A stretch of 64,000 bases of DNA from Chryseobacterium formosum (GTDB lineage: Bacteria > Bacteroidota > Bacteroidia > Flavobacteriales > Weeksellaceae), in the NCBI RefSeq assembly GCF_026460885.1, contig NZ_JAOVZW010000027.1, forward strand, positions 1 to 64,000, written 5' to 3'. Position 1 is the stretch's first letter; each line of letters begins with the position of its first letter. The translations under genes were made by a program, and so were the position numbers. This document shows positions 17,838-24,416 of this stretch, piece by piece. Below the pieces are notes generated by a model that saw only the letters and a list, made by a program, of their open reading frames with translations, searched no databases and was not told where the DNA came from.

Positions 17838-18749
17838 TTATTTGCTTTGGTTGATATCGACTTTGGTTACACAAGTCATCCCGTCATCATAATTTAATTT
17901 TACAGTCTGTATCACTATATTTTTATCAAACTGAAGACCTGCACAATACAGATAAAAATTGTTCACTTTACTGTCCGCAACTTTTACGATTGTATTTTCG
18001 TTATTACACAAATAAGTTCTCAGAAGATAGTTGTAATGCTCATTAAAACTGTTACCATTTGCAATTTTTTGTAAATGATATTTAAAATCGTTATCCTTTT
18101 TTGCATACATTTCATCCAAAGTCGGTTCTTCATCCTGCATTGAATTATATGCCGGATTCACCAAAATATTGTGCTGAATTGGCTCTAAATCTTTATCTGT
18201 ATAGAGTGTAACCACATAATTTCCCGGTTTTTGAAACGAATAAATCGCCAGTTTGTCTTTAGAATCGATTTTTCCTGTTTCTCCGAATCTCCATGTAAAA
18301 TTGGTAGCATCGGAAAGTGCACGAAACTGTACATTTTCATACTGCATTACCTGAGTTGGCGCATCAATTTTAGTAGCTACAGCGGCACTGTCTTTAGGTT
18401 TTGGAATTCCTCTTGCGGAAACCATAATCGGGAAAGATTTAGAATATTTATTATCAATAATCAAGGTTACATTATAATAACCTGGCTTACTGTAAAAATG
18501 AATTCCTTTACTTTTATCTGAAGTTTGTCCGTCTCCAAAATCCCATTTTTTGAATTTAGCAAATTCAGTTTTATCCTGAAACGACAAAGTATCACCAGTT
18601 GAAAGCGAAGACGGGAAAACCACTCCTTCAATATCATCTGCCGAATGGATGACCTTTTTTTGAAGCCACAATGCGACCAGTGCGGCAATAAGCAATGTGG
18701 CAATTACACCGATGATGATGTTTTTCCTGTTCTTTTGAAAATAGTTCAT
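17838..18749 (-). CDS. PKD-domain membrane protein of the T6SSiii cluster
   Basis: 303 residues. One N-terminal transmembrane segment (residues 11-29, NIIIGVIATLLIAALVALWL) is followed by two PKD domains on the outer side: FAKFKKWDFGDGQTSDKS ... SKPGYYNVTLI (about 60-110) and FTWRFGETGKIDSKDK ... QKPGNYVVTLYTD (about 135-190), then a helical tail with YNYLLRTYLCNN. PKD modules mediate protein contacts. The location between tssO-like genes and tssR suggests a part of the envelope complex. It may correspond to one of the T6SSiii-specific TssP/TssQ-type components, but I cannot assign the letter. Confidence 0.72.
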   Translation of the reverse strand: MNYFQKNRKNIIIGVIATLLIAALVALWLQKKVIHSADDIEGVVFPSSLSTGDTLSFQDKTEFAKFKKWDFGDGQTSDKSKGIHFYSKPGYYNVTLIIDNKYSKSFPIMVSARGIPKPKDSAAVATKIDAPTQVMQYENVQFRALSDATNFTWRFGETGKIDSKDKLAIYSFQKPGNYVVTLYTDKDLEPIQHNILVNPAYNSMQDEEPTLDEMYAKKDNDFKYHLQKIANGNSFNEHYNYLLRTYLCNNENTIVKVADSKVNNFYLYCAGLQFDKNIVIQTVKLNYDDGMTCVTKVDINQSK

Positions 18750-18785
18750 AGTAAATTTTTGTGATGTGTTTTGTATTTTTTGATG

Positions 18786-19304
18786 TTATCTCGGGTTTAA
18801 AGAGTTGTTCCGATCACGAAGAGTCTGACTTTTTTCTTTATATCCCAATTGACATTCTTCATATTGTTTTTCAAAGGTTTTCGTGTTTTCGTTCATTTTC
18901 ATGATCCGGTCTTTGTCTATCATATTCATTTTGAAAAACTTCCCGATTTGAGGAAAAGCAGATTTTCTGGGATCATTTACCACAACATTCTGAAAAGTAT
19001 TGGCGAGATCCTGTATCGCATATTCTGCGTCATTTCTTTCTACAGGTTGCTGTATTTCTACAGATAATCTGTTCACTCGAGCCGCAGCTGTATCAATTAA
19101 TTTCAAACCAATTTTTTGTTGCTGATCAAACTTAACTTTCTGCTCTAAAATCTGCAATGCATTGGTATCTGCTTCTGAGAAAGGAGATGCAAAACTTTTA
19201 AGAAAAATAATTCCTAAAAAGATTAATGCGAAAACAAGCATTAATATGAGATAAAAAAACTGATATTGCTTTTCTTTTTTTGATAATGTGATCTGTCCCT
19301 GCAT
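18786..19304 (-). CDS. TssO-like T6SSiii membrane protein (second copy)
   Basis: 172 residues. MQGQITLSKKEKQYQFFYL precedes one transmembrane helix (about residues 16-36, LILMLVFALIFLGIIFL) and a mostly helical, Gln/Lys-rich outer domain with KFFKMNMIDKDRIMKMNENT and a C-terminal coiled coil. Architecture and position mirror the neighbouring TssO, 22 bases away, so the two probably arose from one gene and may assemble together in the inner membrane. It could equally be the component called TssP. Length and topology are seen; the naming is inferred. Confidence 0.65.
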   Translation of the reverse strand: MQGQITLSKKEKQYQFFYLILMLVFALIFLGIIFLKSFASPFSEADTNALQILEQKVKFDQQQKIGLKLIDTAAARVNRLSVEIQQPVERNDAEYAIQDLANTFQNVVVNDPRKSAFPQIGKFFKMNMIDKDRIMKMNENTKTFEKQYEECQLGYKEKSQTLRDRNNSLNPR

Positions 19305-19326
19305 AATTTCTAAACTTTAAATTGAA

Positions 19327-19857
19327 TTATCTTCTTCGTCCTGTAAATTTTCTGGTAGGATCTATCATCATCTTACTATTAATCTGATTAGATTTTCCCT
19401 GACATTCCTGAACATTTCGAATGGCAATCTGCTGCTTAAAAGAAACGGTGATTATTTGACTTTTAAGATTAAGCATAGGCTTGATTTTCTGCATTAATAC
19501 AGCATAATGCTTAAAATTATCGGCGCTATCTGCTCCCATAATTTGCTGAGCTTCACGAACGTTATCCAAAATATAAGTCCGCAGATAATTATCATTGTAA
19601 GCTTTATCGGAATCCAAAAGTTCCATTCTTGCATAAATACTGTCGACTTGAGTATGCAAAAGGTTATCACGATTCAGCAAATCGCGGTATTGGGCAACTT
19701 CTTTGTCGATGCCTTTGAGCTGAGTATCATAACTCTTAAAAAAGAAGTAGACGCTGGTAAAAGAAATACCAGACAGAATGATAAATGAAAATATAAATTT
19801 CCAAATACCTGATCTGACATCAGATCTGTTTAGTTTTTTTTCTCTGTTAGAAGACAT
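19327..19857 (-). CDS. tssO: T6SSiii transmembrane protein TssO
   Basis: 176 residues (MSSNREKKLNRSDVRSGIWK). A short basic cytoplasmic start, one transmembrane helix (about 20-40, FIFSFIILSGISFTSVYFF), then a helical periplasmic domain (SYDTQLKGIDKEVAQYRDLL, DNYLRTYILDNVREAQQIMG) and a basic tail KFTGRRR. This fits TssO, a component found only in the Bacteroidetes T6SSiii. It is the first gene of the tssO-tssO-like-PKD-tssR run on the minus strand and has a -7 box 50 bases upstream. Confidence 0.75.
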   Translation of the reverse strand: MSSNREKKLNRSDVRSGIWKFIFSFIILSGISFTSVYFFFKSYDTQLKGIDKEVAQYRDLLNRDNLLHTQVDSIYARMELLDSDKAYNDNYLRTYILDNVREAQQIMGADSADNFKHYAVLMQKIKPMLNLKSQIITVSFKQQIAIRNVQECQGKSNQINSKMMIDPTRKFTGRRR

Positions 19858-19906
19858 GTTCGTGATTTGGTTTGGAATGTGAAAATACTAAAAAAAGAAT
19901 TATGCA

Positions 19907-19914
19907 CAAAATTA
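19907..19914 (-). promoter_or_regulatory. Candidate -7 box (TAATTTTG) of the tssO-tssR operon
   Basis: TAATTTTG on the minus strand, 50 bases before the tssO ATG. The gap to the divergent regulator gene at 20036 is 178 bases and AT-rich, suitable for regulated divergent promoters. Confidence 0.45.
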
Positions 19915-20035
19915 AATTCAATGCATACAATACTATTTACAATTTTTTAATGTAAAGTTTAATTTCCAGATCCGAAAGATTTTCATATTTTAGACAACGG
20001 AATTTTATTCTGCACCACCAAATCATGAAAATAGA

Positions 20036-20707
20036 ATGAGTAAACTACTTACCAATATGGTACGGTTTTCTATTGCCGACAGCGATTTTTATTTTAAAAA
20101 AATAATGATCAAAACGCTTTTGGAAAATCCTTTCAATATGCTCCTCAATGACTGCAACAACGGTCATGAGCTCATCAACCGAATTTACAGAAGACAGGAA
20201 GATGTTTTTATTATCGAATTATTTATGCCGGTTCTCAGCGGAATTGAAGCCATAAAATTTATCCGTAAAAACAATCAGGAAACGCCTATTATTACCTATT
20301 CCGGGACTTATCAGGAAGATATTGCAGAGATTTTATCTAAAATCCCCAACATTTATTACTGTCAAAAAAACAGCAATACCATAAAAGATATTGTAAAAGG
20401 ACAGATTTCATCAAAAGATTTCGATTACGACTCTTATTATATATCGTGGCAACAGCAACCTTTAGCGGTTCAGGAATATATGAACCGACAGAAAAAAAGT
20501 CAGGAAGAATTGTCCCCAACTGAGATTCAACTGATGAAATTTTGCTACGAAGGATTCAGTAATAAGGAAATTGGAGAAAAGCTTAATCTAAGCACACGTA
20601 CCATCGATACGTACATCAACAGACTTACCGAAAAGCTTGGTTTGAAAACAAAACTGCATCTCATTCGGTTCTGTGTAGAAAACGGATATTACAATTCCAG
20701 CATGTAA
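20036..20707 (+). CDS. LuxR-family response regulator with an altered phosphorylation site
   Basis: 223 residues. Residues 8-125 form a receiver-like domain: the acidic pair is kept (ADSD, 14-17), as are the switch Thr/Ser region (ITYSGTY) and a lysine (YCQKNS). The phospho-accepting position in the (D)xxMP motif is Glu61 (IIELFMPVLSG); the codon is GAA at 20216. Residues 155-220 are a LuxR/NarL helix-turn-helix (LSPTEIQLMKFCYEGFSNKE, LNLSTRTIDTYINRLTEKLG). Glu often mimics the phosphorylated state, so the protein may be active without a kinase. It is divergent from tssO and could control the T6SS genes; both points are inferred. Confidence 0.82.
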   Translation: MSKLLTNMVRFSIADSDFYFKKIMIKTLLENPFNMLLNDCNNGHELINRIYRRQEDVFIIELFMPVLSGIEAIKFIRKNNQETPIITYSGTYQEDIAEILSKIPNIYYCQKNSNTIKDIVKGQISSKDFDYDSYYISWQQQPLAVQEYMNRQKKSQEELSPTEIQLMKFCYEGFSNKEIGEKLNLSTRTIDTYINRLTEKLGLKTKLHLIRFCVENGYYNSSM

Positions 20708-20809
20708 AAATCACGTCATTTTAGCGGCACTTTATACTAAACATAAAATTCTCAGTAGTTTATGCAAAATATTTTTTGTGTGAATTCGCTACTATTCCTT
20801 TTTTTTTAC

Positions 20810-20817
20810 TAAATTTG
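20810..20817 (+). promoter_or_regulatory. -7 promoter box (TAAATTTG) of the HU gene
   Basis: Exact TAnnTTTG match, 30 bases before the HU ATG at 20848. Confidence 0.6.
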
Positions 20818-20847
20818 CACACCTAAAATTTAAAATTTACAAAGGAA

Positions 20848-21138
20848 ATGACAAAGGCAGAATTGGTAAACACCATCTCAAATAAATTGGGGACCGAAAA
20901 GAATGAAACACAGAAAGTTGTAGAAGCTTTTATGCAGGAGATCAGAACTTCTATGTACAATGGAGATAACGTTTATCTAAGAGGTTTTGGATCTTTCATC
21001 GTAAAAACAAGAGCAGCAAAAACGGGAAGAAACATCTCTAAGAACACTGCAATAGAAATTCCTGCACACAATATTCCTGCTTTCAAGCCATCAAAATCTT
21101 TTGTGGAGAAAGTAAAAACTAAAGTTGCAGTAAAATAA
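20848..21138 (+). CDS. HU/IHF-family DNA-binding protein
   Basis: 96 residues (MTKAELVNTISNKLGTEKNE). The family signature is clear: an N-terminal helical dimer domain, YLRGFGSFIVKTRAAKTGRN leading into the beta arm, and IEIPAHNIPAFKPSKSF with the proline at the arm tip that intercalates in DNA. HU-type proteins bend and compact DNA. It is followed 44 bases later by the tiny basic gene at 21183 and probably shares its transcript. Confidence 0.93.
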   Translation: MTKAELVNTISNKLGTEKNETQKVVEAFMQEIRTSMYNGDNVYLRGFGSFIVKTRAAKTGRNISKNTAIEIPAHNIPAFKPSKSFVEKVKTKVAVK

Positions 21139-21182
21139 AGAGAAATTAATTAATATTAACTAGTTACTAAAAATTTAACATT

Positions 21183-21272
21183 ATGCCAAGCGGAAAGAAA
21201 AGAAAAAGACACAAGGTTGCAACACACAAAAGAAAGAAGAGAAGAAGAGCGAACAGACATAAGAAAAAATAA
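21183..21272 (+). CDS. 29-residue Lys/Arg/His-rich peptide
   Basis: ATG 21183 to TAA 21272. The product begins MPSGKKRKRHKVATHKRKKR and ends NRHKKK, with about 19 of 29 residues basic. I recall near-identical small proteins next to HU or RNase G genes in other Bacteroidetes, which argues for a real gene, but I cannot confirm it here. Composition and size are those of small ribosomal proteins such as THX, so an rRNA-binding role is the best guess. It lies between HU and RNase G and is followed by a terminator-like hairpin. Confidence 0.7.
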   Translation: MPSGKKRKRHKVATHKRKKRRRANRHKKK

Positions 21273-21296
21273 TCTCCTTCGGGATTTTTAATATAT

Positions 21297-21343
21297 AATA
21301 TAGTTGGTGATTTTTAAATTTTTTAATACTCACCGACTATATT
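21297..21343 (+). terminator. Hairpin after the small basic gene
   Basis: AATATAGTTGGTGA (21297-21310) pairs with TCACCGACTATATT (21330-21343), 14 bp with one G-U, 19-base AT-rich loop, followed by TTG TTA. Probably ends the HU transcript and leaves RNase G on its own. Confidence 0.65.
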
Positions 21344-21431
21344 TTGTTATGTAAACAAGTAAGAATTTGAGAATTATGAGCAATCACACTCTCAAATTTC
21401 ATCATCAATCTTTTTATCTTTAATTTTAAAA

Positions 21432-22994
21432 ATGAAGAAAGAACTAATAGTTTCACACGAAGGTGATCTCACAAAGATTGCTTTACTGGAAGACGGTAGA
21501 CTATGTGAACTTCATGAGGAAGAAGACAAAAATGATTTTGTAGTCGGTGATTTGTTTATAGGAAAAGTAAAAAAACTTGCTCCCAATCTTAATGCAGCAT
21601 TTGTAAATATCGGTTACGATAAAGATGCCTTTCTGCATTATCAGGATTTGGGACCGCAATATCTTACTTACCGAAAATTTTTAAAAGATTCGGTTTCCAA
21701 TAAACAAACATCTTCAGGTCTGAAAAATTTTGAAATTCAGCCTGAAATCGACAAAAACGGAACCGTAGATAAGATCATCGTCAAAGATGATATCGTTTTA
21801 TTACAAATTACTAAGGAGCCAATCTCCACAAAAGGACCGAGAATTTCTACTCAAATTTCTTTAACAGGGCGTTTTTTGGTTTTGATACCTTTCGATAACA
21901 AAGTATCCATATCAAAAAAAATAAGCAGTTCTGAAGAAAAAGTAAGACTTCGCACATTGATTGACAGCATAAAACCGGAAGGTTTCGGCGTCATCATCAG
22001 AACAGTGGCAGAAGGCAAGAAAGTAGCTGATCTTCATAATGATATCAATCAGTTGATTCAAAAATGGGAGAATACTTTTAAGAATATTCAAAAAAATAAA
22101 GTACCTTCTAAAGTCCTAAGTGAAGACGATAAAGCATCGTCTATTTTGAGAGATAACTTCAATCAGGATTTTGTAAATGTCTTTTGCGATGATGAGCAAA
22201 TGGTAGACGAAATGAAAAATTATCTGGAAGTTATAGCTCCGGAACGTAAAAATATTGTTCAGTTTTATGACTCCCACATTCCTCTTCTCGAATATTATAA
22301 TGTTGAGAAACAGCTTAAACAAAGCTTCGGAAAACATGTAAATATTCCAAGTTCAAAAGGTGCTTATCTGGTGATAGAACATACAGAAGCACTTCACGTA
22401 ATCGACGTTAACTCCGGTAATAACATTACCACCGGAAACACTGCCAATAAAGAACACGCTTTGAATGTGAACAAAATGGCAGCTACAGAAATAGCAAGAC
22501 AATTGCGTCTTCGCGATATGGGCGGAATCATTGTTGTAGATTTTATCGACATGACCAACCCCGATCACAGAAAAGATTTGTACGAACATTTCAGAACCGA
22601 AATGAGCCGAGATAAAGCCCGTCACAAGATTTTACCACCAAGTAAATTTGGTTTGATACAAATCACAAGACAGAGAAACCGTCCGGAAAAACAGATCGAC
22701 ACAAAAGAAGAAAACCCCAACAAAGACGGAGAAATTGTAGCTCCAATAGTCGTTGTTGAGAAAATGGAAGACACCATCAGAACCATTATGCAAAAAGGTG
22801 ATAAAGGAAAACTTTACCTGCATGTACATCCTTTCGTAGAAGCTTTCCTTACCAAAGGAATCAAAAGCATACAGATGAAATGGTTTTTGAAGTATAAAAA
22901 GTGGGTAACCATTATTCCAAGGGATTCTTTCAAGTATTTAGAATACAAAATCTACAATTCTAAAAAAGAAGAATTGAGTGGATATTCTAATTAA
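21432..22994 (+). CDS. rng: Ribonuclease E/G family protein
   Basis: 520 residues, the size of RNase G. An S1 RNA-binding domain sits at the N-terminus (VGDLFIGKVKKLAPNLNAAF, residues 36-120). The catalytic part has PKGPRIST-like TKGPRISTQISLTGRFLVLI, IRTVAEGKK, and the magnesium-binding aspartates in VIDVNSGNN and IVVDFIDM. The CPxC zinc link that joins subunits in E. coli RNase E is absent: the region after ITRQRNRP has no cysteine. The enzyme processes rRNA ends and degrades mRNA. It has its own terminator. Confidence 0.92.
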   Translation: MKKELIVSHEGDLTKIALLEDGRLCELHEEEDKNDFVVGDLFIGKVKKLAPNLNAAFVNIGYDKDAFLHYQDLGPQYLTYRKFLKDSVSNKQTSSGLKNFEIQPEIDKNGTVDKIIVKDDIVLLQITKEPISTKGPRISTQISLTGRFLVLIPFDNKVSISKKISSSEEKVRLRTLIDSIKPEGFGVIIRTVAEGKKVADLHNDINQLIQKWENTFKNIQKNKVPSKVLSEDDKASSILRDNFNQDFVNVFCDDEQMVDEMKNYLEVIAPERKNIVQFYDSHIPLLEYYNVEKQLKQSFGKHVNIPSSKGAYLVIEHTEALHVIDVNSGNNITTGNTANKEHALNVNKMAATEIARQLRLRDMGGIIVVDFIDMTNPDHRKDLYEHFRTEMSRDKARHKILPPSKFGLIQITRQRNRPEKQIDTKEENPNKDGEIVAPIVVVEKMEDTIRTIMQKGDKGKLYLHVHPFVEAFLTKGIKSIQMKWFLKYKKWVTIIPRDSFKYLEYKIYNSKKEELSGYSN

Positions 22995-23007
22995 AAAAAC
23001 ATTTTAC

Positions 23008-23027
23008 AGCCTCCAGATTTGGAGGCT
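23008..23027 (+). terminator. Terminator of the RNase G gene
   Basis: AGCCTCCA (23008-23015), loop GATT, TGGAGGCT (23020-23027), then seven T. Textbook form. Confidence 0.9.
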
Positions 23028-23139
23028 TTTTTTATGTAAAATGGTTATATTTTAGAAATAATTAAGATTTAAATCTGAAAATTTAGAAAGAATCGTCTTT
23101 TTAGTGTTAAAATTTAGAATACTTTTATTTCTTTTATTT

Positions 23140-23165
23140 ATTCGTATCTAACTTTAGATACGAAT
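23140..23165. repeat. 26-bp near-perfect palindrome in a 463-base gene-free stretch
   Basis: ATTCGTATCTAA, CT, TTAGATACGAAT. The stretch 22995-23457 holds no gene; besides the RNase G terminator at its left end this palindrome is the only clear structure. A two-base loop is too tight for a good hairpin, so it looks more like a binding site for a dimeric protein. The flanks are AT-rich. The next gene, a regulator, starts 293 bases to the right. Confidence 0.6.
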
Positions 23166-23457
23166 ATTTTTATTTGAAAACTATAAATATTCAAACGAAA
23201 AGTGCAATTCCCTACTTGCGTAATAAATTTCTTGAAAAATTATTTCAAATCTTTGTTAACCCTCTATTATAAGGCCATTTAACAATTTATAAAACACATC
23301 TAAAAGATAATATTCAATAAAAAGTGATATAAAAATTTTAGAATTATTGTTTTTTCATTAAAACATGGATTATTTTGGTTAAAACCACGATTAAACAGAA
23401 TATTTAGTCTAAAATTCGATATTTTTTCCTATATTTATATACTGAAAACTAAACCTG

Positions 23458-24105
23458 ATGAAGCCTAAATTAACCATCTTTGATGAGCCACTGTTATATG
23501 CAGAAGGTTTATCAAAACTACTTGTTCAAGACAAAATTTTTAGCTCAATTGAAATTTTTAATTCGTACGAAAATCTATCTGAGCACATCAAAAACGATCC
23601 TCCTGAATTTTTAATGATTAGCTCCGGTATTTTGGTTCTTACCGAAATGTATTCTTCTGTAGAAAAAATTCTCGCTGAGAACAAAAATATCAAGATTATT
23701 ATCATCGGAAATTCTTTTGATGTGGCAACAATCAGAAAGCTTTTTAATAAAGGCATTAAAAGTTATCTCGACAAAAACAGTTCTTATGATGAATTTTTGA
23801 AATCAATTCAATCGCTACTTTTAAATGAAATATACATTTGTGAATATGCGAAACAAATGATGATTAACTATATCAGTCATGAGCAGGAAAAACAAAATTC
23901 TCACATTAAAGATCCTTTAACCAAACGCGAAATGGAAATTTTGAAATTGATCTGCGACGGATTGAGCAGCAAAGATATCAGCGAAGGACTTTTTATCAGC
24001 ATTAATACTGTGGAAACTCACAGAAAAAGAATTCTTTTAAAACTGAATGTGAAAAATTCGGTAGGTGTTGTAAAATATGCTTTGGAGAATAACATTTTCA
24101 ACTAA
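23458..24105 (+). CDS. LuxR-family regulator with pseudo-receiver domain
   Basis: 215 residues. A receiver-like domain (1-125) lacks the phospho-accepting Asp: the PDLVLLD-type strand reads PEFLMIS with Ser55 in its place, and no xxMP follows. The acidic pair is reduced to FDE, while the lysine loop (GIKSYLDKNSS) remains. Residues 150-215 are a standard LuxR helix-turn-helix (LTKREMEILKLICDGLSSKD, LFISINTVETHRKRILLKL). It probably works without phosphorylation, by ligand, partner or abundance. Neighbours are RNase G and, in the opposite direction, the curli cluster, which may be its target; that is a guess from location. Confidence 0.82.
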   Translation: MKPKLTIFDEPLLYAEGLSKLLVQDKIFSSIEIFNSYENLSEHIKNDPPEFLMISSGILVLTEMYSSVEKILAENKNIKIIIIGNSFDVATIRKLFNKGIKSYLDKNSSYDEFLKSIQSLLLNEIYICEYAKQMMINYISHEQEKQNSHIKDPLTKREMEILKLICDGLSSKDISEGLFISINTVETHRKRILLKLNVKNSVGVVKYALENNIFN

Positions 24106-24128
24106 ATATTTAAGTTTTTAAAACAAAA

Positions 24129-24155
24129 AAATCTAAACTCAAAAGGTTTAGATTT
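24129..24155 (+). terminator. Terminator after the LuxR-family gene
   Basis: AAATCTAAAC (24129-24138) pairs with GTTTAGATTT (24146-24155), 7-base loop, followed by CTTTTT. Confidence 0.75.
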
Positions 24156-24335
24156 CTTTTTACCATAAATCCCAGAAAAAATTCGAGGCAAAAGTTTACA
24201 AAATTAATATGAATATTTGAACTGTTTATTTATTTTTTGATTATCCTTTATTCATGATTAAGTTTAATTTTAATATAACGTGTTCAAAATTTTTCCAGTT
24301 ACATCACTTTGTGGACAATTAACCTTTTTTAAAAA

Positions 24336-24399
24336 TTCTCGCAGATTTTTTTTGATTTAGCAGATTTTAATTCCAATATAAATTTAAAATCTGCGAGAA
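24336..24399. repeat. CTCGCAGATTT palindrome between convergent genes
   Basis: TTCTCGCAGATTTT (24336-24349) and AAAATCTGCGAGAA (24386-24399), a perfect 14-bp arm pair with a 36-base loop that contains another AGCAGATTTTAA. The element occupies the 311-base gap between the regulator and the curli operon end and lies 18 bases from the latter's stop codon. Related copies are at 8616-8650 and 34608-34664. Confidence 0.75.
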
Positions 24400-24416
24400 A
24401 TATTTTGTCAATTATC

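Noticed and set aside
9323-19857. Prophage or tailocin
   Set aside because: Endolysin-like domains, LysM and a PAAR-like protein recall a phage tail, but there is no capsid, terminase, sheath, baseplate or integrase, and TssD, TssR and TssO-like proteins point to T6SSiii.
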